From NCBI GenBank assembly GCA_004322015.1, contig SCQT01000073.1, positions 1 through 61,199 on the forward strand: 61,199 nt of DNA, in the 5' to 3' direction. The notes beneath the pieces were generated by a model, which saw only the letters and a list, made by a program, of their open reading frames with translations, made no database searches and was not told the origin of the DNA. Of the stretch, positions 50,260 through 60,088 are shown in pieces (within the stretch, counting starts at the first letter, position 1; every line of letters starts with the position of its first letter). Both the position numbers and the translations under genes were made by a program. This stretch comes from Chitinophagaceae bacterium (GTDB taxonomy: Bacteria; Bacteroidota; Bacteroidia; Chitinophagales; Chitinophagaceae).

Positions 50260-51873
50260 TCAGGGCTCTTCAGGCGTCAGGGGAAGCGGGTGCAGCACAG
50301 GCGTGGTATTATCATTCAGCTCCTGTGTATGAAAGCCCAGTTGCAGCGGGACATGCATCAGATTGCTGGAGCTGCTTTCATTATGCAGCCTGTCAAGGGA
50401 TGTAACAGCATATATATAATGTCCTCCTGACTGGTAACCCTTATCTGTGTATGACTGGATAAACGAAGTATCATCCGGTCTCAAAGCATTTACGATAGCC
50501 AGTATATGTGACGGATCATTGAAATTTACTCCGGTGTTGTCCGCAAAACGGTATATCACGAATTGCGTGGTAGTGGAATCTTTCTCTGTCCATTGCAATA
50601 GTAATCCGTCGGGCATCACCCCCGTACCGAGCAGATGCGGCGGCAGCGGCGGAATACTGTCTATCCACGGCATACTGGGTGGTATGGCTGGATATTTATA
50701 CAAATGATTCTTTAATGAATCATCAAATCCTAAAGGATTAGGATAAAAGGACCTGGCGCTGAAAAAGATACTTCCTTTCACATCCGCATTGGTCCGGTTG
50801 GCTTCTATCTGGTTCACTACTTCCCGCGGATCATAAAAGCCGGCTCCGTTCCCTATACGGTATGCTGCCTGGCCTATCACCAGTTCCCTTCCATACGTAT
50901 GATGCGCCCACCAATCCAGCAGAATACCATAAGGTGCATTACGGTTATCGAAGCTCCAATATAGCTGTGGGCATACATAATCTATCCACCCCTTTTTTAA
51001 CCACAATAGTACATCAGCATACAGATCATCATAATCCGTTTGTCCTGCCTGCGTCATGGATCCGTTAAAGTCCTGGCTTCTGTTCCTCCAAACCCCGAAT
51101 GGACTGATGCCAAATTTTACCCAGGGCTTTATTTGCTTAATGGATTTGCTCAGCATGTCAATAACGGTATCCACATTATGCCGGCGCCAGTCGTCAATGC
51201 TCATGCCATTGCCATATTGCAGGTAAGTCTTATAATCCTGGAATTCCTTTCCCCTTATGCGATAAGGATAAAAATAATCATCAAACTGAACTGCATCAAT
51301 ATCATAACGCCTGACTACGTCATCAATCACTTTCACTAAATAATTCCATACCTGAGGGAGCCCGGGGTTGAAAAGGGTCGTCTTTCCATAAGTAATGAAC
51401 CAGTCAGGATGCTGCACGGTAATATTATCCGGCGTTACATGCTTATGATAAATATCCGGTATAGCTCGGTAAGGATTAAACCATGCATGAAATTCCATGC
51501 CGCGTTCATGGGCTTCTTTAATCATAAATTTCAAAGGATCATAATAAGGTGCAGGAGCTAATCCCTGCACACCTGTCAGCCAATAGCTCCAGGGTTCTAT
51601 ATCTGAATCATAAAATGCATCGGCAGCAGGGCGCACCTGCACGACCACTGCGTTCATACCAAGACTTTTCAGTGCATCCAGGAGACGGATATATTCCGCC
51701 TTTTGAGAATCAACCGGTAATCCGGCTTTGGAAGGCCAGTCAATGTTCGCTATGGTGGCGATCCAGGCTGCTCTCAGTTCACGCTTGGGCGCCATTTGGG
51801 CTAAACTTTCGAGAAAAGCGCCACAGACAAGTAACAACGAAATAAATGCGAATGAAAATGATTTTCTGAACAA
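50260..51873 (-). CDS. GHL10 (DUF187) glycoside-hydrolase-like secreted protein
   Basis: 537 residues. The start is TTG: in-frame stops lie directly upstream, and this codon begins the signal peptide (FRKSFSFAFISLLLVCGAFLESLAQ); the next Met would remove it. Then the GHL10 barrel (~30-370): ELRAAWIATIANIDWPS, GMNAVVVQVRPAADAFY, FHAWFNPYRAIPD and VQFDDYFYPY, typical of YngK-like proteins. The last ~120 residues form a fibronectin III-like domain (LLQWTEKDSTTTQFVIYRF). It may cleave cell-wall glycans or exopolysaccharide. Confidence 0.88.
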   Translation of the reverse strand: MFRKSFSFAFISLLLVCGAFLESLAQMAPKRELRAAWIATIANIDWPSKAGLPVDSQKAEYIRLLDALKSLGMNAVVVQVRPAADAFYDSDIEPWSYWLTGVQGLAPAPYYDPLKFMIKEAHERGMEFHAWFNPYRAIPDIYHKHVTPDNITVQHPDWFITYGKTTLFNPGLPQVWNYLVKVIDDVVRRYDIDAVQFDDYFYPYRIRGKEFQDYKTYLQYGNGMSIDDWRRHNVDTVIDMLSKSIKQIKPWVKFGISPFGVWRNRSQDFNGSMTQAGQTDYDDLYADVLLWLKKGWIDYVCPQLYWSFDNRNAPYGILLDWWAHHTYGRELVIGQAAYRIGNGAGFYDPREVVNQIEANRTNADVKGSIFFSARSFYPNPLGFDDSLKNHLYKYPAIPPSMPWIDSIPPLPPHLLGTGVMPDGLLLQWTEKDSTTTQFVIYRFADNTGVNFNDPSHILAIVNALRPDDTSFIQSYTDKGYQSGGHYIYAVTSLDRLHNESSSSNLMHVPLQLGFHTQELNDNTTPVLHPLPLTPEEP

Positions 51874-52107
51874 GGCTTTAATATTTTATTAAAAACAGAC
51901 GCAAATTTCGGAAAATGACTTTAACTTTAGATAAAAATAGAATACTTTTGGTTTTATTTTATCCATATTTCGTGATATGGAACTCTATAAATGAATTAAC
52001 GGTCAATTATATTGAAAATTATAATGAATGATCTTTGATCTTTACTTAAAATTCTCATTACTGAATTATTCAATTGCTTTGCCTTTGAGGTTCAAAACAG
52101 TTACACT

Positions 52108-52899
52108 ATGTTGAAAAAAAGTCCTTTATTTATCGCTATCCTTGCTGTCAATATCGTATGTTATGCTGCAGCAAGCTCGCAATCACCCGGGCATCCTATC
52201 ACGGAATACGGAATAGTACAAATGGAAAATCCCGACTCGCCGGTCAATCAGTTAAGCTCCGGTCAGAAAGCAGATGGCTGGATATTGTTATTCAACGGTA
52301 AAAATATGAATGGCTGGAGGGGCTATCAGCATAAATCCACCAGTGCATGGGATGTGGAAGACGGTATTTTGCATTGCAATGGTAACAAAAAAGGCGCCGC
52401 CCCCACCGATCTGATAACTGATGGACAATATGCCAACTTCATTCTGACTATTCAGTGGAAAATATCCCACGCTGCTAATAGCGGGATCATGTTTCATGTA
52501 AACGAAGACTATCCTTATACATTCACCAGCGGTCCGGAATACCAGATCATTGATGACAAAGGCTGGCCGGGGAAATTAGAGCCGTGGCAGCATACAGGAT
52601 GCAATTATGCCATGCAGGTTCCGGATATTGATATGACAAAACCAGTGGGAGAATGGAACACCACTAAGATAGTAGTTAACGGACCTCATGTACAGCATTA
52701 CCTGAATGGCACCCTGATCCTGCAATATGACCTTTGGAGTCCTGAATGGTACAAAGAAAAAGCCAAGAGCAAGTGGAAAGACGATCTTGCTTATGGCAAA
52801 TTTAAAACGGGGCACATTGCTTTGCAATATCATGGCGGGGATGTATGGTTCAGGAATATTAAGCTGAAAGTATTGCCCGCATCAGATCATGACCAGTAA
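52108..52899 (+). CDS. Secreted DUF1080 (3-keto-disaccharide hydrolase-like) protein
   Basis: 263 residues: signal peptide (MLKKSPLFIAILAVNIVCYA), linker (~25-58), then a DUF1080 jelly-roll (~58-258): GWILLFNGKNMNGWRGY, WDVEDGILHCNG, FILTIQWKISHAANSGIMFHV, GPEYQIIDDKGWPG, HIALQYHGGDVWFRNIKLK. DUF1080 proteins have been linked to hydrolysis of 3-keto-glycosides and bind polysaccharides. ATG start. The gene stands alone, converging with gmk. A TGCCTTTG -7-like element lies about 20 bp upstream. Confidence 0.88.
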   Translation: MLKKSPLFIAILAVNIVCYAAASSQSPGHPITEYGIVQMENPDSPVNQLSSGQKADGWILLFNGKNMNGWRGYQHKSTSAWDVEDGILHCNGNKKGAAPTDLITDGQYANFILTIQWKISHAANSGIMFHVNEDYPYTFTSGPEYQIIDDKGWPGKLEPWQHTGCNYAMQVPDIDMTKPVGEWNTTKIVVNGPHVQHYLNGTLILQYDLWSPEWYKEKAKSKWKDDLAYGKFKTGHIALQYHGGDVWFRNIKLKVLPASDHDQ

Positions 52900-52911
52900 G
52901 TAATTCCTGCT

Positions 52912-53490
52912 TCAGCACATACAAAATACTTTAACAATCTCCACTGTTTCCTGTACTGCCTTTTCCAGGTTATCATTAATAACTACTTTGTCGAAATTGG
53001 AAACGTATCCCATTTCCATGGATGCCCGCTTGATCCTTTCCTGCAGGGCCTTTTCATTCTCGGTGCCGCGAAGTTTCAACCGCTCATAAAGTATATCCAA
53101 GGATGGCGGTTTAATAAAAATGGACAATGCATTTGAAGTGAATTTTTTTTTCAATTCCACTGCACCCAACACATCCACCACACGCAGGGGATATTTCTTT
53201 TCATCCCAAATGCGTTCTAATTCACTGTAGAGCGTTCCGTAATATTTTCCCGGGTACACCATCTCATATTCAATAAAGGAATTATCAGCTATTTTTCGTT
53301 CAAAATCCCGGATGTTCAAAAAATAATAATCTTTACCATTGATCTCTCCCGCTCTCGGAGAGCGTGTAGTTGCGGAGATAGTAAATCCCAGATGGGGAAT
53401 TTTTTTTAACAAAGCATGTGCGATAGTAGTCTTACCCGCCCCCGAGGGTGCGGTAAGTATGATGAGTTGATGTCCTTTTGAGAATTCCAA
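52912..53490 (-). CDS. gmk: Guanylate kinase
   Basis: Phosphorylates GMP to GDP. 192 residues, P-loop APSGAGKTT (~14-22), GMP-binding TTRSPRAGEINGKDYYFL (~41-58) and the LID region ERIKRAS (~145). The start is TTG, with an in-frame TAG 6 bp before it; no ATG is possible before the P-loop. 3 bp after the murA stop, so translationally close-coupled. Gmk is required for all guanine nucleotide synthesis. Confidence 0.95.
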   Translation of the reverse strand: MEFSKGHQLIILTAPSGAGKTTIAHALLKKIPHLGFTISATTRSPRAGEINGKDYYFLNIRDFERKIADNSFIEYEMVYPGKYYGTLYSELERIWDEKKYPLRVVDVLGAVELKKKFTSNALSIFIKPPSLDILYERLKLRGTENEKALQERIKRASMEMGYVSNFDKVVINDNLEKAVQETVEIVKVFCMC

Positions 53491-53493
53491 TGT

Positions 53494-54801
53494 CTATATT
53501 CGCTTAATATCAGCCCCCAATTGTTGCAATCTTTCATCAATATGCTGATATCCCCGGTCTATCTGGTCTATATTCTGAATGATACTCTTCCCTTCCGCAC
53601 TGAGCGCCGCAATCAGCAAAGCTACGCCTGCACGTATATCAGGAGATGACATGGTGATGCCGCGCAAAGGATATTTTCTTGCCAGACCCACCACAGCAGC
53701 CCGGTGCGGATCACATAAAATTATTTGCGCACCCATATCAATCAACTTGTCCACAAAAAACAAACGGCTTTCAAACATCTTTTGATGAACAAGCATACTT
53801 CCCCTCGCCTGGGTAGCCACTACTAAAACAATACTCAAAAGATCCGGCGTAAAGCCCGGCCACGGATGATCATAAATGGTAAGAATAGAACCATCCATGA
53901 AAGTCTGTATTTCATAAATATCCTGTGACGGGATATGAATATTATCTTTTGAAATATTCAAATGAATACCCAACTGATGAAATTTATCCGGTATCATTCC
54001 AAGATGTTCCACACCGGCATTTTTAATGGTCAGGTCACTTTGGGTCATCGCTGCCAGTCCGATAAAAGAGCCTATTTCAATCATATCCGGAAGCACTGTG
54101 TGGTCGCAACCGCCTAATGAACTCACTCCTTCTATACTTAAAAGATTGGAACCAATACCCCGGATTTTAGCTCCCATGTTTACCAGCATCCGGCAGAGCT
54201 GCTGAATATAGGGTTCACAGGCAGCATTGTAAATCGTAGTAGTCCCTTTTGCAAGAGAAGCAGCCATCACTAAATTGGCAGTACCGGTAACGGAAGGTTC
54301 ATCCAATAGCATGTATGTCCCGGATAAACCATGAGGGGCTGTCACCTTTGAAAATCTTTTCTCCGAATGAGCGAAGGAGGCGCCCAATTTTTGTAATCCT
54401 CTGATATGAATATCCAAGGGCCGGCGGCCTATCTTATCTCCGCCCGGATCAGGAAAGTACGCTCTCCCGAATCTTGCCAGCATGGGACCCGCAATCATCA
54501 CAGAACCACGCAAGCGGGCTGATTTTTTATGAAAATCATCCGTATTCAAATAGTCAAAATCAATCTCATCTGCCTGAAAGCTACATATATGTCTGCCGGT
54601 CCGTTGCGTTTTTACCCCCATAGCGGTAAGTAATTCGATCAACAGGTTTACATCTAAAATATCCGGAAGATTGGAAAGAGTGACTTTTTCATGAGTAAGC
54701 ATCACTGCACAAATAACCTGCAAGGCTTCATTTTTAGCACCCTGGGGAATAATTGTGCCCTTCAGAGGTTTTCCGCCATGAACCTCAAAAGCATTATTCA
54801 C
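53494..54801 (-). CDS. murA: UDP-N-acetylglucosamine 1-carboxyvinyltransferase (MurA) with Asp at the fosfomycin site
   Basis: First committed step of peptidoglycan synthesis. 435 residues in the usual two-lobed fold; GAKNEALQ (~21), the loop PDPGGDKIGRRPLDIH (~118-134) and RAGVALLIAALSA (~390). In the loop the catalytic Cys of E. coli (position 115) is Asp122 here (GGDKIG), a change known to keep activity and give fosfomycin resistance. GTG start overlapping the DUF4290 stop by 4 bp (GTGA). Forms an operon with DUF4290 and gmk. Confidence 0.95.
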   Translation of the reverse strand: MNNAFEVHGGKPLKGTIIPQGAKNEALQVICAVMLTHEKVTLSNLPDILDVNLLIELLTAMGVKTQRTGRHICSFQADEIDFDYLNTDDFHKKSARLRGSVMIAGPMLARFGRAYFPDPGGDKIGRRPLDIHIRGLQKLGASFAHSEKRFSKVTAPHGLSGTYMLLDEPSVTGTANLVMAASLAKGTTTIYNAACEPYIQQLCRMLVNMGAKIRGIGSNLLSIEGVSSLGGCDHTVLPDMIEIGSFIGLAAMTQSDLTIKNAGVEHLGMIPDKFHQLGIHLNISKDNIHIPSQDIYEIQTFMDGSILTIYDHPWPGFTPDLLSIVLVVATQARGSMLVHQKMFESRLFFVDKLIDMGAQIILCDPHRAAVVGLARKYPLRGITMSSPDIRAGVALLIAALSAEGKSIIQNIDQIDRGYQHIDERLQQLGADIKRI

Positions 54802-55439
54802 TTGTTACGGTTTTTAAACTTATGCTTATTATTTTTCCCATTACCGTTTTTCCCGTTTTTAAAAGAATAGTTCTTCTTTTTATTTGGCCGGAAAGTTTCA
54901 GTGTAGGCCGGGATACTATGGTCATTAGTGTACTTCAGGCTGCCGTTAGTGATATCAGAAAGTTCACTGGTGATCATGTCATCATGAATGGTTTCTTTGT
55001 GCCAGTTGGTATAAGCCAGCCTCATATAATTCCCGATATATTGTGTGAGACCTTCACGAACATCACCTTCTTTTTCCTTCACCGCTTTATCTATCACCAT
55101 CTCCAGATTCTTTCCAAAATGCCTGAACTTGGGGTACTTTTTAGGATAAGGCAATCTTTCCGGTCTTCTGTGCAGGGTTTCTCTTGTCGGAATGGGGTAA
55201 GGAGATTTTACATCTAATTTAAAATCAGCAATAAGAAATAAATGATCCCACAATTTATGCCGGAAATCCTCCACGTTGCGTAAATGCGGATTCAGCATTC
55301 CCATCAGTTCAATTACCACCTCAGTATTTCTCTGACGTTTTTCATTGTCTTCAATAGTGATTAAATATTCAATCATTTTCTGGACATTCCTGCCATATTC
55401 GCGAATGACGAGATGATTGCGGTCGGTATTATATTCCAT
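54798..55439 (-). CDS. DUF4290 family protein
   Basis: 213 residues: helical ~180-residue core (MEYNTDRNHLVIREYGRNVQKM start, LMGMLNPHLRNVEDFRHKLWDHLF at ~46-69) and a highly basic Lys/Asn tail (~190-213). DUF4290 is restricted to Bacteroidota as far as I know and commonly precedes murA, suggesting an envelope- or ribosome-related role; that is inference. ATG start. A TATTTTTG -7 box lies on the minus strand at 55465-55472. The 4-bp overlap couples it to murA. Confidence 0.85.
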   Translation of the reverse strand: MEYNTDRNHLVIREYGRNVQKMIEYLITIEDNEKRQRNTEVVIELMGMLNPHLRNVEDFRHKLWDHLFLIADFKLDVKSPYPIPTRETLHRRPERLPYPKKYPKFRHFGKNLEMVIDKAVKEKEGDVREGLTQYIGNYMRLAYTNWHKETIHDDMITSELSDITNGSLKYTNDHSIPAYTETFRPNKKKNYSFKNGKNGNGKNNKHKFKNRNK

Positions 55440-55551
55440 AAAGTATTTTTAAGTAAAAACAGCGCAAAAATAGGAAATAGAAACCAAGAAAGCGTAAGAT
55501 AATCTGACAAGGTAGCTTATTTTTGCGGTTCTTCAAAATTAAATCATTCTT

Positions 55552-56331
55552 ATGGATCTTTCCTTAAAGGGTAAAACCGCCTTAATAGGCGGCAGTTCAC
55601 AAGGTATTGGATTGGCGGGCGCAATTGAAATAGCCAACCTCGGCGCCGATTGTGTTTTGCTGGCAAGGAATGAAGAAAACCTTAAAAAGGCAGTCGCTCA
55701 GTTGAATAAGCACGGCAGGCATGATTATTTAGTGGCGGATTTCAGCCACCCTGAACAGGCGTCGGAAGTGGTAAGCCGCTTTTTGCAAAAGAAGACAGTC
55801 CATATTTTAGTGAATAACTCAGGCGGGCCAGTCGGCGGACCGATATTGGATGCTTCTCCGGAGGTATTCATCAAAGCTATCAGTCAGCATCTTATTTGCA
55901 ATCAGTTGTTGGCACAGTTAGTGGTTCCCGGCATGCGGAATGCCGGTTATGGAAGGATCATTAATATTATCTCCACTTCTGTAAAGACGCCTATCCCCAA
56001 CCTGGGTGTTTCTAATACCACGCGTTGGGCAGTAGCCGCCTGGGCAAAGACGCTTGCAGGTGAAGTGGCGCCTTATGGTATTACCGTCAACGATGTGTTA
56101 CCCGGATCAACGATTACAGGGAGATTAAAATTTTTGTTTGAAACTATTTCCAAACAAAGGGATACGACTTATGAAGCCATTGCAAACGAATGGATGTCAG
56201 AGATCCCTATGAAACGTTTCGGGAAAGTGGAAGAAATCGCAGCGCTGGTCGCATTTCTGGCGTCACCCGCAGCTTCTTACATTACTGGGACAGCCATTCC
56301 GGTTGATGGAGGAAAAACGCCCTGTTTATAA
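55552..56331 (+). CDS. SDR family oxidoreductase with degenerate catalytic motif
   Basis: 259 residues, Rossmann fold with GGSSQGIGLAGA (~12-23), VNNSGGPVGG (~88-97) and PVDGGKTPCL at the end. In place of the standard Tyr-x-x-x-Lys the segment reads GVSNTTRWAVAAWAKTLA (~155-172), so neither residue is in the normal position. Similar SNxxR variants form a recognised subgroup of FabG-like SDRs. Cofactor binding is likely; catalysis is uncertain. ATG start. TATTTTTG (55518-55525) is a -7 box. Its end overlaps the Lrp gene by 6 bp. Confidence 0.8.
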   Translation: MDLSLKGKTALIGGSSQGIGLAGAIEIANLGADCVLLARNEENLKKAVAQLNKHGRHDYLVADFSHPEQASEVVSRFLQKKTVHILVNNSGGPVGGPILDASPEVFIKAISQHLICNQLLAQLVVPGMRNAGYGRIINIISTSVKTPIPNLGVSNTTRWAVAAWAKTLAGEVAPYGITVNDVLPGSTITGRLKFLFETISKQRDTTYEAIANEWMSEIPMKRFGKVEEIAALVAFLASPAASYITGTAIPVDGGKTPCL

Positions 56332-56811
56332 CGTGGGTTGTTCTTCAGGAACTACATTGATGCTTCTGACCATGGTTTCATCCAGAGAAATAAAAGTTTC
56401 TGTTCTCTCTATGCCCTTCACCTTTTGTAGTTCATCATGCAATACACGACGGAGTTGCTGAATATCTTTACAAACCACTTCGGCAAAAATGCTGTAATTA
56501 CCAGTGGTATAATTGATCCTGACAATTTCGGGGATCCGCTTCAATTCCTTGGCTACGGAATCATATAAGGAACTCTTTTCCAGATAAATCCCGATAAAAG
56601 CAATTACATCGTAGCCTACCATTTTCAAATTAACCTGAAGCCGGGTGCCTTTCACCACCCCCATTTCGTGCAGCTTTTTCATACGTACATGGATGGTACC
56701 GCCGGAAACAAATAATTTTTTACCCAGATCGGCATAAGAAATTTCTGCATTTTGCATCATTTCATTAATGATCTGCAGGTCAAGTTTGTCAATATTCAGA
56801 TTTGTTGCCAT
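56326..56811 (-). CDS. Lrp/AsnC family transcriptional regulator
   Basis: 161 residues: N-terminal HTH (DLQIINEMMQNAEISYADLGKKLFVSGGTIHVRMKKL, ~11-48; recognition helix around VSGGTIHVRMK) and the RAM ligand domain (~65-150; DVIAFIGIYLEKS). Lrp-type proteins respond to amino acids and act as local or global regulators. ATG start. The 123-bp gap to divergent trmB contains three TTTATAAA sites, possible binding sites. The stop codon abuts that of the SDR gene. Confidence 0.9.
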   Translation of the reverse strand: MATNLNIDKLDLQIINEMMQNAEISYADLGKKLFVSGGTIHVRMKKLHEMGVVKGTRLQVNLKMVGYDVIAFIGIYLEKSSLYDSVAKELKRIPEIVRINYTTGNYSIFAEVVCKDIQQLRRVLHDELQKVKGIERTETFISLDETMVRSINVVPEEQPTL

Positions 56812-56823
56812 GATTTGAATTGC

Positions 56824-56912
56824 TTTTTATAAAAATTCGAGGCTTAAAAGTAATAAATTTTTAAATTTTCCAAAAGAATTCTCTTTTTTTTATAAATTTC
56901 CTTTTATAAAGG
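56824..56912. promoter_or_regulatory. Three TTTATAAA sites between lrp-like gene and trmB
   Basis: TTTTTATAAAAA (56824-56835), TTTATAAA (56889-56896) and CCTTTTATAAAGG (56900-56912) are palindromic and share TTTATAAA; the last two are 14 bp apart centre to centre. They occupy the divergent promoter region and may bind the Lrp-type regulator. Confidence 0.45.
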
Positions 56913-56927
56913 ATTAAGATAAATTTG
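56898..56927 (+). promoter_or_regulatory. trmB promoter
   Basis: TAAATTTG (56920-56927) is a consensus -7 box, with TTC, one base off TTG, 19 bp upstream (56898-56900). It lies 7 bp before the trmB ATG, so the leader is minimal. Confidence 0.45.
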
Positions 56928-56934
56928 CAGCATC

Positions 56935-57627
56935 ATGGGACAGAAAAAACTGCAAAGGTTCGAGGAAATCACTCATTTCCCCAATGTGCTGATCTATCCT
57001 GAAGATATTTCGGGGAAATGGGCTCAGCATTTTGGTAATGATAATCTCCTTACATTAGAGCTGGCCTGCGGAAAAGGAGAATATACCATAGGTTTGGCCA
57101 AATTGTTCCCTGAAAGAAATTTCATTGGAGTGGATATTAAAGGTAACCGTATCTGGAAAGGCGCTAAAACCGCTCTGGAGGAAAAATTATCGAATGTGGC
57201 TTTTTTGCGTATTCAGATTGATCAATTGGACCGATATTTTGCCGGGAAAGAAGTGCAGGAAATCTGGATTACCTTCCCCGACCCTTTTTTGCGTGCTTCC
57301 AAAGCCAAAAAAAGACTGACACATGCCCGTTTTTTCCATATTTACCAGCGCCTGCTGGCCCCCGGAGGGAATATTCATCTGAAAACTGATTCACCCGAAT
57401 TATATACTTTCACCAGGGAAATGATCGAAGAGAATCATTGCCGGTTATTGAAAGATTTGCCGGATATATATGCCGGGCCCGTGGATAAAGTGCTGGATAT
57501 AAAAACTTTTTACGAAAAGCAACATTTGGAGGCAGGAAAAACCATTTATTATTTACAATTTGTATTACCTGGCGATTTGCCTTCACTTCCCGGGAAGAAG
57601 AGCAAAGAACAGGTCATATCCTCATAA
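56935..57627 (+). CDS. trmB: tRNA (guanine-46-N7)-methyltransferase
   Basis: SAM-dependent enzyme that methylates G46 in the tRNA variable loop. 230 residues; SAM motif LELACGKGEYTIGLA (~41-55), NFIGVDIKGNR (~62-72), and the family signature ITFPDPFLRASKAKKRLTH (~108-126), where PDPW is PDPF. ATG start. The following alkyltransferase-like gene starts 2 bp after its stop, so the two are co-transcribed. Confidence 0.94.
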   Translation: MGQKKLQRFEEITHFPNVLIYPEDISGKWAQHFGNDNLLTLELACGKGEYTIGLAKLFPERNFIGVDIKGNRIWKGAKTALEEKLSNVAFLRIQIDQLDRYFAGKEVQEIWITFPDPFLRASKAKKRLTHARFFHIYQRLLAPGGNIHLKTDSPELYTFTREMIEENHCRLLKDLPDIYAGPVDKVLDIKTFYEKQHLEAGKTIYYLQFVLPGDLPSLPGKKSKEQVISS

Positions 57628-57629
57628 AA

Positions 57630-58013
57630 ATGCTATCTAAAAACAACCAAAAGAGGCCGGCAAAAGCCTTTTCAAAAGCAGACCAAAAGAGTAACTTCTT
57701 TGATGCTGTTTACGAAGTGGTACGCCAGGTGCCGCGGGGACGGATAACTACTTTCGGAGCCGTGGCGGAAGCTACCGGCATGCGTATGTCGGCACGCATG
57801 GTAGGCTGGGCGCTCAGTGTTTCAGGAAATGCCAGACCCAAAGTACCTGCACACAGGGTCGTGAACCGGATGGGCATTTTATCCGGCCGCCATCATTTTG
57901 CTACGCCCACCCTGATGCAGGAATTACTGGAACACGAAGGAATAAAAGTCCGGGACGATACCGTCGTGGACTTTAAAAAATTACTATGGGAACCGCCTTT
58001 AAAGCGTTTATGA
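57630..58013 (+). CDS. Alkyltransferase-like protein (MGMT family, catalytic Cys replaced)
   Basis: 127 residues, the DNA-binding domain of O6-alkylguanine transferases: VYEVVRQVPRGRITTFGAVAEATG (~27-50), VGWALSVSGN, then VPAHRVVNRMGILSG (~74-88). The active-site PCHR motif is PAHR, so the alkyl-accepting Cys is Ala. Such ATL proteins bind O6-alkylguanine lesions and channel them to nucleotide excision repair. ATG start, 2 bp after trmB. The N-terminal ~20 residues are Lys-rich. Confidence 0.88.
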   Translation: MLSKNNQKRPAKAFSKADQKSNFFDAVYEVVRQVPRGRITTFGAVAEATGMRMSARMVGWALSVSGNARPKVPAHRVVNRMGILSGRHHFATPTLMQELLEHEGIKVRDDTVVDFKKLLWEPPLKRL

Positions 58014-58025
58014 AACTCTGCTGTT

Positions 58026-58250
58026 TCAATGCACCGCCTCATTTTTTTTGTGGGCATACTTCATAATGGCCCTGATAGAGGCAGCCCGTGGTGTGAAATT
58101 TACCTGATCCAGATAATTCCGGATCCCTTTTATTTCGTTAAGTTCCAGTATTTCCATGGGTTCTTCCTTAGAAGACTGAAAAGAATCATCCCGGGCATTG
58201 CCGGTTTTCGTTGCAGGATGCATGGAACGTTCGTGTGTAGCATTGTTCAT
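58026..58250 (-). CDS. Small protein of unknown function (74 residues)
   Basis: ATG at 58250 (MNNATHERSMHPATKTG); the frame opening with TTG 6 bp earlier is less likely. The N-terminal ~30 residues look disordered, the C-terminal ~40 helical with a conserved-looking DQVNFTPRAASIRAIMKYAHK. No membrane helix or signal peptide. I recognise no family. It converges with the alkyltransferase-like gene 12 bp away. An 8-bp inverted repeat (GTGAATAA/TTATTCAC, 58274-58306) lies upstream. Confidence 0.5.
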   Translation of the reverse strand: MNNATHERSMHPATKTGNARDDSFQSSKEEPMEILELNEIKGIRNYLDQVNFTPRAASIRAIMKYAHKKNEAVH

Positions 58251-58360
58251 GAGCAATTGATTGATTTTTAAAGGTGAATAAAAACATGAATATAATCCTT
58301 ATTCACTTACAACGTTAATTTGTGCAACCTATTGCGCTGATGAAAATAAAAACTTGAGAC

Positions 58361-58678
58361 TCACTCAGACCCCTTCCCTTCAGGAATCATTTTCCCGTTT
58401 ATCAAATAGACGTCTTCGTTACTTTTCTTCATCAGGTACTTTTCACGGGCAAATTTTTCAAGCATCGCCGGATCGGATTTCAGTTCGTATAAGTCACTGT
58501 CCGTTCGTTGTACCTGCTGCCGGAGAAAGGTCTTCTGATCCCTTAAAGTATGTAGCTGATGAACGTATCCCGCCTGGGTAATAAGGTCATTGCGGTCGAA
58601 AAAAGTGATCCACACCAAAAAGGCTAAGGTGGCGATCACATATTTATTTCTCAGCAATTCCGGAATTTTGCGGGGCAT
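58361..58678 (-). CDS. FtsB/DivIC family septum formation initiator
   Basis: 105 residues from the ATG at 58678: a short basic N-terminus, one membrane helix (~14-31), a coiled coil (~40-70; LRDQKTFLRQQVQRTDSDLYELKSDP) and the conserved LEKFAREKYLMKK end (~73-85). FtsB-like proteins bridge the divisome with FtsL and FtsQ. 14 bp after enolase, the usual neighbour of ftsB-type genes in many bacteria. Topology and context make the identification good. Confidence 0.88.
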   Translation of the reverse strand: MPRKIPELLRNKYVIATLAFLVWITFFDRNDLITQAGYVHQLHTLRDQKTFLRQQVQRTDSDLYELKSDPAMLEKFAREKYLMKKSNEDVYLINGKMIPEGKGSE

Positions 58679-58692
58679 AGTCCGTGCTTTTA

Positions 58693-60083
<1,391 letters not shown>

Positions 60084-60088
60084 CTCAT

